Source: Lingula anatina (taxonomy: Eukaryota > Brachiopoda > Lingulata > Lingulida > Lingulidae). From it: a stretch of DNA of 61,379 nt. A program made the translations under genes and the position numbers. This document shows positions 22,873 to 36,003 of this stretch, piece after piece. The first letter of the stretch is position 1, and each line of letters starts with the position of its first letter. The DNA lies in assembly GCF_001039355.2 (NCBI RefSeq), contig NW_019775478.1, forward strand, positions 126,320 to 187,698, in the 5' to 3' direction. The notes under the pieces were generated by a model. It worked only from the letters and a program-made list of their open reading frames with translations. It made no database searches and had not been told where the DNA came from.

Positions 22873-24835
22873 CTGGATACCACATTGTATATCCTAATTG
22901 CTTTTTGTTTGCGATCCATTCCCATCTCCCTTCAGTGTCAAGGTCATTTCCACCTGTCCACCATCCCGCTACTCTGGACACTAATATCGAATAGATATAA
23001 AAAGAGAACGCATTTAACTTTAAATAACGTTTAAATTCTCAAAATGTTTACAACAGAATGCGATAAAATTTCATTAAGCATTGCTGCACGTTTATTTCAG
23101 TGGAAAAAATATTTCAAACCGAATGCCAACATCATATGCAGGTTTTACGTGTAATCTCTTCGACGGGGAGGGATTTTCGTATAAATGCTTACTTTTCTCC
23201 GTACCTTTCATTAATAACAAATATCCCGACCTCTACCACGAAAACAACATTGGTTTTCTTACATTACATTAGACTGAAAACTTGTGCAGTGATCTCTTTG
23301 CTTTTTTAACAGTATTTCAACACACCACTATGACCTACCCCTCATACACTGTGACTTCAGAAACTGATATTCATCACTGGAATCAATCGATACTAGATCT
23401 GCGCCCATTCTCTGACATGTGGCCCTACTGTCTTGCCAGGAGAGGCTTGATTTAGCTTTATCTGCTTGTGTGAAGTAGTAGCAAGACGCCCCCTTCCGCA
23501 CAAATCCACCCGGACATCCAGCAGTTGTAGGTGGTGCAGTGCTGGTTGTTGTTGTTGACATTGTGGTAGTTGTGCTTGGAGTAGTTGTGGTAGTTGTGCT
23601 TGGCGTGATTGTGGTAGTTGTGCTTGGCGTAGATGTGGTGGTTGTAGGTGTAACGGTTGTTGCTTTAGCAAGTTCTGAAAAGCATTAAATGTACCTCAAT
23701 CAAGCAATTAAAATAATCATAAATTGTTGAAAAGCAAAAGTTATGATTTCACGTTACTTTGCTCGCCAAATTAATGAACAAAATCAACTGTTTAAGTTTT
23801 ACCTTTGTCTGTGTCGAAGATGAAATGATCGAAATATAACAAAATATTAACCGGCGGCTTATATAGTAAATTATTTTCCAATCAGATCTAACTACCACTA
23901 AAACCAAAGATGGCAATAAATGAACAGCAGAGCAAGCAAACAAAAGAGACGGTTTTCGCTAAGACGGAACGCTATGGAGCGGACAAACACTTACGCCATT
24001 GAGCCTGTAGGATTGCAAGCTGAGAAGACAAAGTCTTCACAAGTTTATCGGTGTTAGCTTGTTGGTTTCTCAGCTCGGTTATCATAAGCTCTTGAGCGTC
24101 GAGCTTATTTCTAAACACCTCTCTCTGTTGCTTGTCCAGTTCGTCGACTTTCAATTGCAGAACGCTCAAGGTGCCCAGAACGTCACTGCAACACCCGGAC
24201 CCAGCACTACTGGCATCTGAAATAAAGAACGCAAATGCAATAACAAAATATAAAAATGAATAAATAACAACAACAACAACAACAATGATAATTATATTAA
24301 TAATAATAACAATACGATGAAATATGAAAAGAAAGATAAGTAGGCCTATAGTTTTACAATGAGTTTTCTAGAGTGCTTGTTTCAAGGGTTTGGAACCAAA
24401 GTCTGGCATTTGACAAACAATGTACCAATCGATTTTAATGCACTGTATATAACTCTTACAGTATACCCCGGTACTTATGTTGATTCCTGGTTTTATAGCA
24501 TACGCCTGTTTTTCGAGAGGACACACGTTCATTTTGCAAATAATATTTCATATTTTGGATAACATATCAAAACATAAAACGTCACCTTTGTTGCCAATAG
24601 ACGTGTAGATGTTCTGTAGATGGGCGGTGAGGCTTGAGATAAGGTCGCGCGTCTCCTGGACCACGCTGTCACTTGAATTCGAGCACTTCCCTTGTTCATG
24701 TGACAACAAGACGTTGTAGCGACATTCACCGCTGTCGAAGCTACATCCTGTGCTGGCACTTGACGCCGCCACCACTGCCGCTATTGAGATGCTTACACAA
24801 ACCAGGACAAATCTGCTAGCTGCCCCGAGCCCCAT
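22873..24835 (-). CDS. Secreted C-type lectin with coiled coil and Thr-rich stalk, 3' end not found
   Basis: Minus-strand exons: 24835-24586, 24216-23995, 23674-23339, 22980-22873, all with matching phases, 305 codons so far. A signal peptide (FVLVCVSISIAAVVAA) starts the protein. A Cys-containing segment and a helical stretch with heptad-like leucines (LSVLQLKVDELDKQQREVF) suggest oligomerisation. A stalk of repeated TPSTTTT follows, likely O-glycosylated. Next comes a C-type lectin-like domain: GCPGGFVRKGASCYYF, then CQRMGADLVSIDSSDEY, then VAGWWTGGNDL and WYP. The domain's last part, with the Ca/sugar-binding WND and final cysteines, would need at least one more exon; none is visible between 22872 and the Tc1 remnant. 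It is either truncated or continues beyond the assembly join at 22477. Sugar specificity cannot be read. Confidence 0.85.
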
Positions 24836-25139
24836 TTTATTTTAACTGACTAGGCACTGTGTATAGTGTGCCAAATTCTACGCAACATTCAACGGGGATG
24901 GGCTAAATAACCTAATCTGATAAGCCCTAGATGGAGATCACAGATGTTTTTTCTCACAACGTGACTTCGTTAGATTCCTCGCAGTCACGTGTCGACATTG
25001 GAAGAGAGCCCGTTGCACTGTTTACGTGTAGGCCCTATGTCATTACAAGACAAGTCTTGAATTTGTTTCAAACTTAAACTTTATTCATTTATGTGGATTC
25101 TGTGAATTTATCGTAACTGCATGAGATCAAATACATGAT
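24836..25139. other. Region upstream of the lectin
   Basis: This is the 5' flank of the minus-strand lectin gene. No clear TATA box is visible and nothing else is coding. Confidence 0.35.
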
Positions 25140-25570
25140 TTAAAATTTAGAACAATTTTCAGACTTAAAGAGAAATATAACGTACAACTGGATCTCCATA
25201 CGAGATTCAAAATTCAACAATAGGCCCCCTATACAGTAAAAATTAGGTGTTGGTTCACTAGAAGACGTAGGCCTAAGCAGCTGCTCGAGAGTTATTAAAA
25301 ATATAGGTAACGTACTGTACGTAGCCCTATGAATCAACTCGAACTCGAACTATAGGCTTATCAATCTCTGTATGGAAATGTAACAGAGAAGAATGTGTTA
25401 CGTAGAAACAGGCGTGGGCACATGCATGATGTCGCAAGCAATCACTTTGCCCCGGCGGACAACAAACAACGAAAACAACAACAACAATCTACAGGCAACC
25501 TGGTAACGTACAGTATGTATCTGTACACATAACGCATGTATCATGTGAATGATTTCCACTATGTGTTTGG

Positions 25571-25616
<46 letters not shown>

Positions 25617-26170
25617 TCCCTCTTATGTCCCGTTTAGAACTATATTGTGACTGCATGTAGGCCTACAGTACAGTAAAAATTAGAAATGTTTGCTCACTGG
25701 AAGTTGTACGCAACTGACCGTTATTAAAAAATATGGGTAGCGTATGTATCGAGGGATATCAAACTCCGGTTGGAAGTGCAACAAAATGTGCGACGTACAA
25801 ACATACGTGCGCGCATGTATGACGTCGCCTGTATGCCTACTCACATAGTTGCGCCGACAGACAACAAATAAAACAAGGAAAACAACAACAGCAGTCTACA
25901 CGTAATTTGTTAACTTATCGGTAACGTATTTGGTACAATGTATAGATTTTACATGCTTTCGGCTTGCTGCCTACTTCAGGGAATAAAAAAAAAATAATAA
26001 TAAAGCAAATTCTTAAATTACGTTTGCGCATACATGTACGACATCGCACGCACTTACAAGTGTTGCACCAACGGACAGGCACTGAAAACAAAAAATCTAC
26101 ACGCAGTTTGGTAACGTTTGTATCAGTAACTTATGTATCGTGTGAATAATTTTTACAACTCGTTTGAAGA
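25140..26170. repeat. Degenerate tandem triplication, about 400-bp units
   Basis: Three diverged copies follow one another: about 25140-25560, 25640-25945 and 26020-26170 (the last lacks its first part). Each runs through a GTAACGTA-type motif, an ATGCATGATGTCGC or CATGTATGACGTCGC motif, GACAACAAAC/AAACAACAACA, TCTACACG, and a closing GTATCxTGTGAAT. A 44-base poly(A) tract (about 25570-25613) separates the first two. Order is conserved but spacing is not. Confidence 0.6.
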
Positions 26171-26305
26171 CAACTTCCTTATATATAACAATAAAAATGT
26201 GAAATTGACCTATATATTGAGAATCAGTAGGCCACTATTACACTAACATTGTAAACATTTCCATGTTCGGTGCTGCTTTTTGCTGTGCAACTTTGCCGTA
26301 AGTAT

Positions 26306-26320
26306 CGCCATCTAGCGGTG
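26306..26320 (-). promoter_or_regulatory. CTCF-like motif upstream of NRAMP
   Basis: The complement of CGCCATCTAGCGGTG contains CCGCTAGATGGCG, one base off the CTCF core consensus. It lies about 165 bases before a candidate 5' splice site (GTGAGT at 26485) that could end a non-coding first exon of the NRAMP gene. Both roles are inference. Confidence 0.3.
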
Positions 26321-26490
26321 ACCGCAGTAATAGGTTATCACTTCCGCTCCGCCACATGTAAACAGCGACAGCGAAGTGTCACGAGTTCAAGTCGTTGATA
26401 AGTCATCGCCGCAGATAAATGTTTGCACAGTATCGAGGATAACAAAGGGAACATGAAGTACAGTTAAGGATATGCTAGGATAAGGTGAGT

Positions 26491-28371
26491 ACGTTTTTGT
26501 GGATTTTCTTTTTATTGCTGAGCCAAAATTCAAGGGCGAAAAGGGGGGGGGGGGGCTTGCAAATTTTTCATGTATCATGGTTGATAAACATTAAATGTAA
26601 TGCTTTGAATATACTTAAGTAAATATATATAAATAACACAATACTTCTTAAAACTGGATATTTTAACACTAGGGGGATACATGTTGGGTGAAGGTATAAA
26701 GTTATAAACTTTCTTTAATATACATGTAAAGTGCACATGCATGCGTGCACAATTACATGCACAAGCTAGTACATGTACAGTTACATGTACATGTACATCC
26801 AGTGCGTACAATGACTGCATGACCTGGCATAAGATCAGATACCCACATTAAATATACAGTACATTGACCAGTTTGTAGACCCAGAGCTCGGCTGCCCCCA
26901 ACAAATCATGCAGTCACTCAAACTTGGTTGTCTTAATTTTATCATTTTTTTTTTTTACATAATTAAAAGATTGAAACGTTTTAAAGTTACATTAGCCACA
27001 GCCACTGTTGAAGACAACAATTAAGGTTTCCAAAGGGAAAAAAATGTGCATGTTCTGTATAAATGGATTCAGATGATTATGATTCACTAGTGATTATTTT
27101 AGTGAACTGGGTTTTGACTCACAGTTAAGAGGGGGGTGGGGGGGGGGGAAGTACTAATTAACTCTCTTACATAATTAACAACATATGAGAAAGCAGGTTT
27201 GTTTAAAAATCAGGCTGATTGAATTTTTTTGTCATTATCATTTATTGAAATGTTGATGTTTTGCATTTATGCATGTTCAAAAGGAGCAAAGATATTGACT
27301 TTCTTTTTTTTTGTCACTGTAAGCATTGTGATTAACAGTTTGATTACAACAGTGACACAATCTTCTCAAGGGGAATATAAATTTTACAGAAACTGTATTT
27401 TGTAAGTCATACATGTAGTTCTTAATATTAGAACATCCCCATTGAAAATCAGGCTGCCCTATAGTTTACTTCTATGCAGTAAAAGCGCCATAAATGCTAC
27501 TTAAAAATATAATATATGATTCTAAAATTATGTAACTGAAAGATTGATAATTTTTGCCCATTGAACCGATTGAATCATTACCATATTTCAGATCATTCTC
27601 CTCCTTTGACCACTCACATAATACCCCCCCTTCCTTCTCTCCACCCCCCCCCCCCTATGCACCACCACCACCTCTTCTAAAATCTCAATAGTGTAACATC
27701 TTGAAAGTGATTAGTATTATTTTCAAAAAACTTGTGGAATATCATATGGTTAACGTAATTCCTCAATCTTTTTCTCATCTTTTCTATATTTTTAATCTCT
27801 ACCCAAATGGAATTTTTCCAAATTCAAAAGATTTGATAAATTAAAATTTATGCACATTTCTAATGTTTAAAAAAAGATCTATGTTCAATATGGGCTGACT
27901 TGCTAGGATGATTGTTAAATTCTGGAACACTGGTGCAACTGTAGCTGTCTACGATAAGAATCTTCATGCTGTACAGTATGCATGTACTGTACTGGGTATA
28001 ACTGTATGTTATATGGGGTAACTCTATATCAAACATACTGCCGACTGACATTACTTAAGCCACAGATAATGATATAATGATATTGATAGCTGCATTGAGT
28101 TTATCAGGATATAGATTGTAATGTGTGTTTACCAGGGTAGTAGGTATTGTCTCAGTGGCAAATTGTCCTTATGAACAAATTGTTATAATGTTCATGTGTT
28201 CTGAATAGTATACTGTCTAGTACATGTACAAATATTATTTTGATAAGGACAGGATATGATTAGGGACAAAAGCAACATGTGAAAGTGGCTAGAAGGAAGT
28301 GAATTTAATAATTTTGAACCCTAGAGTGAATTTTTAAGGCAGACACTTTTGTGGTTCCTATGTACACTAAC
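26491..28371. other. Non-coding stretch upstream of NRAMP coding exons
   Basis: AT-rich with G and C homopolymer runs (about 26545-26555 and 27640-27653) and repeated ACATGTAC near 26760-26800. I see no exon. It may be the first intron of NRAMP if the candidate leader exon ending at 26484 is real. Confidence 0.35.
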
Positions 28372-28596
28372 ACCCCATTTCCATAGATTTTTAGATCGAT
28401 CTATCCCTGTGGGGAGTTTCACTAGATTACTGTCAGCTTGGCCGGCTTAAGCGTCTGTCCCGCCTACTAAAAGCTGTAAGGGGGTAATTAACTATGGCAC
28501 CCGCTCAGCTGACTGCAATTTAGTGTGAACCCCAAGGGAGTTAAGTCGATCTAAAACTTAATCTTTAGATCGATCTAAATCTCTGGGAAAGCACCC
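28372..28596. mobile_element. MITE copy 1, TIR with TAGATCGATCTA
   Basis: It begins CATTTCCATAGATTTTTAGA and ends with an imperfect complement (TAGATCGATCTAAATCTC followed by TGGGAAAG). The interior contains CCCGCCTACTA and GGGGGTAATTAACT, both shared with the second copy at 37852-38064 in the same orientation. Non-coding; superfamily not assigned. Confidence 0.6.
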
Positions 28597-28858
28597 TTAA
28601 AGTACTAGTATTTTTTTTTTTGAGATTTTTTTTCCAATTGCAATATGTATTATTGAAAACATTAAAAAACTAACAAGAAAACTGATAACAAATAATTTTA
28701 TAAGAACAAACTTATAAGAAATTAGAAGCAAGAAAAAATATATAAATTTTAGCATTAAATCAGACTATGCCTCAGACGTAAGTTGCTGCGTTTATTAAGT
28801 CTGTTTTGTCTTGGCTGTATGATGATTCATAGTCATGCAAAAACAAGATATGAAGTTT

Positions 28859-28970
28859 AACATGAAAATTCTCAGACACAAGCCTAAAATTTTCCGTACC
28901 GTTAGCTTACAGCCAAGCTAACAGTACGGAAAATTGTACTAGTAGGCTTGTGTCTGAGAATTTTCATGTT
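28859..28970. repeat. 112-bp inverted repeat (fold-back)
   Basis: A perfect 27-base arm (28859-28885, starting AACATGAAAATTCTCAGA) is mirrored at 28944-28970, with a second inner stem around TTTCCGTAC and GTTAGCTT. The transcript of either strand would fold into a long hairpin. Confidence 0.75.
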
Positions 28971-29575
28971 TATCCAACTACCAAGCTAATGAACATTTTT
29001 GCTCAAGATATGAAGTTATACATAACATCTTGCATTTGCTTGTTATCTTATTTGTGTGCTCTAGTCACACATTTAGGTTTGTGACCACATATTGGATCTC
29101 AAAGCCAAAAACTTAGTAATAACACCAGTGTTTTTATTTATTTTATGATGTATGCACAATGTTATTTATAAATACATATTCATCTGAAAAGGCTGCGTTT
29201 ATTGATATGTGATACAAGCTGTTTTGAAATGAAATACTAGTATATAGCTTGCAATGCCTTTGGTACTTCAGTTCATTTGTCTTTTAAATTAATTTTTAAG
29301 ATGTTTAATTTTTGAATTTGCTCATGTTAAAACAAAAATTGCAGTGCAAAATATGGGGTTTTTTACCTTTAATTACTATTTCAGTACTTAAACTTTCATT
29401 TAATATATATCTATGTCCTTATATATATAATTCTTGTCTCTAAACTTTAATAGATTTTATATGTTACAAAATTCTTCTGATCATTTTATGGATTTTAGAT
29501 TAAAAAAAACAACAACTTATTATTATTATTATTATTATCATTATAAATTTTTTCCTGTCAAGATAAGCCAGGGCG

Positions 29576-32500
29576 ATGTCGTCATTGAGGGACAGGGTGC
29601 CCCTAGTGTCAGAGCCTGTGAATAGCGCAGACAGTGAACCAAGGCGAGGGTTTGAAATCGCACCTGGTCAAGTCACAATACCTGAGACACAGAGTGATTT
29701 TGATGGGAGCGAGGTGAGTTCAATATCCTCAAAGGAAAAGCTGGTGAATTGTTGTCAGGATTTTGGGCTTTTTTTAGTTTCACATCTTTATTCAATTAAT
29801 TTTTTACAAGTAACGTTTTTTTTGGCATTTTCTATTTGAAATTGTGATTATAATGTCTGCAGATATAAATATTTTGACTTGAAAAACTTACATTTCAGCA
29901 TATTAAGATATTCAGTTTGATTATATACTTAAAAACTTTATTCTGCAAAATGGCAAGTGCAAAAAGGGTGCTTATTCAAATTGTTGAGATCTTTCTGAAA
30001 CAGTGAATGTTACTGGAAGCTATGAAGAGTTATCAGAAAAGAAGTCTTTTAAAATTCTCATTGGACTAAATACTGAATACTATACATATTTTCAGGATTA
30101 AATCTTGGCAGTATTTAGGGTTGTTTTCTTGTTTTAAGTTCATCTTAAACATGGAGCTATAATGATAATATTTTGTTTTATTTACAGGGTATCAAGTTCA
30201 GTTTCCGTAAGCTATGGGCATTCACTGGCCCTGGTTTTCTTATGAGTATAGCTTACCTGGACCCTGGCAATATAGAGTCTGACCTGCAGTCTGGGGCCAT
30301 TGCCAAATACAAGGTACAGTATATACATGTGCTTGCAGGTAGATTCTATGCCCTTTCAAACAATGCAGTGCACTTTTATTTCACATCCTAAGCTTATGAG
30401 AGATTGACTACTTTAAAAATAGCCCAGCTTTTAGTAATAATTATGTACATGTAGGAGAGTCACTGAAAAGGAGCTATGCACTTGACTTGACAGTTAAATG
30501 GATTCATTTTGATTGGCTCAAACAGTTGGACCCCCCCCCCCCCCCCCAATGTTAAGAACAGTCAAAAGGGTGTGAAACCATTGAGTGTAACACTAAATGC
30601 AAAAAATGACATGAATTAAATTTTCTGGGTATGAGATGTTTTGTAGGAGATAAAATGTCTATCAGGTTGGTTTGTTCTTCAACTTCATAACTGCTTTTTA
30701 TGTTCAAGCACATGCAAAAATGTTCATTGGCTATAAATATTTCATAATCATTTACTGAATTGATTGATTTTACTTTTGATAAAAATTCAAAAAATAACGA
30801 GGAAGTCAAAATTGGGCAAATATTACACAAAATGTGTGCCTAACTGACGTGGCTCAAATGTTTTCTGTGTTTTTATAAAATGACCCCAGTTTGATGTCCC
30901 CATTCCAGCTCCTGTGGGTTTTGATGTGGTCCACAGTGCTGGGACTGGTTCTTCAGCTCCTGGCAGCAAGACTGGGCTGTGTCACAGGTAGTTCTCAAAT
31001 AATAATGCCTAAAAACAAAGAATCATATTTACTTTTAAAAAAATGTATTAATTCATTGTATCTTTTAAATTTTATTTTGTGTTCAGGAAAATGTTACTCG
31101 GGTATTTTACACAGAGTGTAAAATCTATTTATTTATTTATTGTTCATTTTGCCAGGCAAAATCTACTTATTTATTATTTATTTATTTATTTTCACAGGTA
31201 AAAATCTTGCTCAGATATGCCGTGAGGAGTACCCGACTGCTCCTAGAATAGTGTTATGGCTGATGATGGAACTTGCTATCATAGGAAGTGATATCCAGGA
31301 GGTGGTTGGGTCTGCCATTGCCATCAATTTACTGTCTAATAATTTGTAAGTATACAGGCTGTATCAAAAATTATTTAGTTCTCTGGCCCTCCTGACCACA
31401 ATTCCTGAAACACAGAGCTAATTTTTTAAAAACGTAAAAAGTAAGATTTTATTTTATGTTATTAGTAAATTCTTAATTTAGTGTAGAATCAAAAAATAAA
31501 GAGAATCTAAATATTGTGATACAAACTTTAAGATGATTATAGCCATTGTTACTTATTGTATTTACTGTCATTGTCTTTGTTTCCATTTTAACAGAATTCC
31601 AATCTGGGCAGGAGTACTTATAACTGGCATAGACACCTTTACCTTTCTGTTCCTGGAGTCAGCGGGACTGAGGAAGTTAGAGCTGTTGTTTGGTTTTCTT
31701 ATCACAATAATGGCTGTCTGTTTCATGTATATGGTAAGAGGTGTTGGCTTCAAAGTAGGGTACATGTACATTATCATTTTAAACCTTGTACCAGTAAAAC
31801 TGGTGTGCCTTCATAACCCATAGTTTTATTGTCCCAGTTTAGTTGGTTTACAAAGCTGTTGTACCAGAAATTATTTACAGATTTTTTTAGGTGATGTAAA
31901 TATATTGTAAGTTTTATATTAATTGTATAATTTATTATTTGTACTGACTGTTCATTTGAATCTTTGGGGAAATTTGATTTTTGAAAAGTATTATAAATAC
32001 CCCATTTGATTCTATTTCATATGGTGGCAGAAATAACCATGTGTAAGAATGTTATAAACTGTAAATGTGAATTTGAAATCATACATCATTTTGTGCACTT
32101 TATAATATTAATCTTGCTTCATTTCAATTGAGATTTGAAAATTCTTTTGTCAATAGCTTAAGAAATAAACCAATACTTTATCAGCCAATATTTCATCTGC
32201 TTACAGTGAGACTTCATCATGGAATGGGTCTATGGTAAATGTGACAACCTACCGGTATCACCCCACCCCCTCAATTGTGCTCATCCAAATATTCGACATT
32301 GCATTTTACTTGATTTCAGTGTTATATATTTCATATGTTTAACTTATAATAAATATGAAAATAATATGTTCCAGTATATAGCAGTGAAGCCTGACCAAGG
32401 AGACATATTGATAGGACTGTGGTTTCCTTGGTGTCAAGACTGTAAGAAAGATGCCATAGAACAACTAGTGGGAATAGTGGGTGCTGTCATCATGCCTCAT

Positions 32501-32684
32501 AATATCTATCTACATAGTGCCTTAGTACTGGTAAGTTATACATAGCAGAAGCTATTGTCATGCCTCATAATTATGCCTATCTTGCCTTAGTAGTGGTAAG
32601 TCATACATGTATTGTAGCACTGGTTGTTGTACAGAAGGTTTTATTTCACATTATTCTTTGGGATACCCTTTCTGTTTTCTACAC

Positions 32685-32730
<46 letters not shown>

Positions 32731-35700
32731 TGCTGTTTCAAGAAACAAGGTGTATAAGTATTTAGTGTTTGATCATATATTCATGCATATTTAAACAATA
32801 TGTATATTATTTTTTCCAGTCACGTGTTCTTGAGCGAACAAGCACAAGAAAAGTTGAAGAGGCTAACATGTATTACTCCATAGAGTCAGGTAAAAATAAG
32901 AACCATGTGCATACTGTATTTATTTAAATGTATATGGTAAACCAAATTTGTATGAAACTGCTCAAGTCAAGTGGTTTGTTATTTAGTGGTCAATGGATTT
33001 ACACTTGTAACAGTGTAAAATGAAAGAAAAAGATGTGTATATTCATTCCATGTGTTATATTTTATAATTGTGTATTTACAGCAAAATTCAGTAAATTTGC
33101 ATTTGAATTTAAACAAGTTAAACTATATTCATATTGAGAAAAAGATGAATGCTTCCTTTATAGACAAACATGTTTTTTACCTAATAGTATGAGACAAAAT
33201 TTTTTGACCCTTCATCAAAGAGCTTGATAACATAACTCATCAAAATGTAACATGCCTCATAAAAGCATGTTAACGTTCTTCAGGGATGATTTCCTTTTTA
33301 ACCATTGTTAGGCAATAGCAGTGAAATTCCTTTATCACCAAGCTCTGTTTTTGAAATAGCAGTCAAGTGCACTGTAGCTATTTACCTATACATATACATG
33401 TACGATTTATGTATTTTTTTTACATTTCAGCTATTGCCCTTTTTGTTTCCTTCCTAATTAACTTATTCGTAGTGGCAGTCTTTGCCAAAGCATTCTCAGA
33501 GGGGTCTGGATTCACCCCAGATGAGGCCAGTTTACAAACTGCTGTAAGTATGGTCAGAAACATTTAAAACTTCTTATATATTAGCCTTGTTTTACAGTTA
33601 CAAACGTCTGCATTTTCAAATCTCTAATGAGTATGGACAGAAATTTGAAAATGATGAAAATATCCTGGGTTGGCTTTGAAACTCAAAAAAAAAAAAGAAG
33701 CTAAATACAGGAGTAACTCCTGTTATAAAAGGCTCACAGTGCAAGACTTGATCTAATAATGTAGATGTATTGTAAAAGATTTTCATTATTTTTTGACTTC
33801 ACTTTATTGTTCTGTCATTGTGATTTTGCAGCATTTTTTTCTGTACTGGCCATTTTGATTCCTATTCAATACAGGATTCTTTGTTTTTATTTTTTTTATC
33901 TGTTTCTCATTCCTTGTCACTTCTGATATGTACTCTCTCATTTCAGGGTGTATGGATTTTTCGAAAGTTTGGTTTGCCCATGAAAATTATTTGGGGTATA
34001 GGGATCCTCTCTGCTGGTCAGAGCTCCACTATGACTGTGAGTACGGAATGTGTGAAGTTTGTCTTGTTTAAAGATGCTCATTTGCGGAACACATTTGCAT
34101 GTAATTTATTATGATGATCCATTCATTATTGGATTGCTGCCACAGACCTATATTATGCTTTATCAGTTAAAACCATTAATTTATAAGCTTGAAGGTTTTT
34201 TTTTTCATTTGTTTATTGCTTCAATCTGGGCTTTCTCAGAATTTTAAATTACATATATTTTTTTATTTCAGGGAACCTATGCTGGTCAGTTTGTTATGGA
34301 GGTGAGTGATACATGTACACTCCTAGGATAGACTCATGTAAACTTTGATTTAATGAGAAAAATGTTAGATTACTATAGTACCTCATCAACTCATTAAAAA
34401 TTTTAGAAGTGATTTAGTAACATTTGCTATGAATTACTTATTACTCACTGCAAAATCAAGTATGTATTGATACATTTAATTGTCACTTATTTAATGTAAA
34501 TTGAAATTAAAAAAATGGCATGTTACTTTAGAATGTATTTTAAAATATTACTGGTTGGACCTAACAGAGATATGGGAATAGTAGTTATAATGATAGCAAT
34601 GTTAATTATGAATCTCTTGTATCAGTGTAATCCAAATTTCTGTTTTTTTTTTCTTTCATTTTGTTTTTGTAAGATATTTACTTTTTTACTGTTTGAAAAG
34701 TAACTTAATCTCTAAGTGTATCATGTTTGGTGTTTCTCTTTATTTTATATTTCTCCTTGAAGGGTTTTCTCAATATCCATTGGGCAAAATGGAAGAGGGT
34801 TCTACTGACTCGATCCATCGCTATTGTGCCAACCATTATTGTAGCCCTGACGGCTCATCAAGACATTGACTTCTTAAACAGCTGGCTAAATGTCCTGCAG
34901 AGTGTGCAGTTGCCCTTTGCGTTGCTTCCAATACTCCACTTTACCAACAGTGAGAGAGTCATGGGAAAGTTTAAGAATGGAAAGTAAGCGACTGCCACAT
35001 ACACTGTAACTGAAAATGAAGTTAATGATTATTTTGAATAAGTTTTTTTCTTTTCATATGTTAAAAGATCTATATCTTTTGTTTTTTAACATTTATAATA
35101 AGATGTTGTGGATTTGAATTAAAGGAAGTACTTGCAGTTGAAGTTAAGCAAATCTTCTTCTTTTAATTCTGCCTGCTTATTGAAATGTAGTACTTCTTTT
35201 TTTACTAATTAAGTGTATAAGTATATTATAGCATGTACAGATTATTGGAATACTTGATTTGTACTGCGTGGTTATATAACAAAGTGTATAACCAGCTTAA
35301 CAGTTAGGTAAAATACTTGCCACAGTGTGTTTTCCCCCCTTAAGATGTACATGTAACTGTGTGTATTTCAGGGTAATGCAGTTGGTGGTATGGCTACTGG
35401 CAGCCCTAGTTATGGGAGTCAATTTTTACCTGGCATACCTTTATTTGGTAAGAAATGTACTGGGCTACATCAGGGTCTTGTATCACAATTAGTAGACTTT
35501 ATTAGTTAAGTCAGTTTTTGGACTAAAACATCATACTGCTAGTAGCCTACTAAGGACTAAAACATCATACTGCTAGTAGCCTACTAAGACGTAGCTGACT
35601 AAAGTGTGTAAAACAAAAAGTCTAAAAGATGGCTCAGTTTAGTTTGGTCCTTTAACTAAACATCTTAATTGGCATACATACATCTGAGGCTCACTGAAAC

Positions 35701-35939
35701 ATTATTGTTGTTTATTTATTTCTTTCTTTTATATTTTAGTTTGATTCTGGTCAGCAAGCTTGGCTGATGGTGATCATTGCTCTGGTTATAGTGATCTACC
35801 TCATGTTTGTGGTCTATTTGGTAAGTAGTGGTATTAACATGGTGCCTCCAAACTCACTCACGACTCAACCAATTATAATGACTGATGAATTTTTAAATGG
35901 TTTTATTATCTTTCTATTTTCAAAGTTGAACATAAAGGG

Positions 35940-36003
<64 letters not shown>

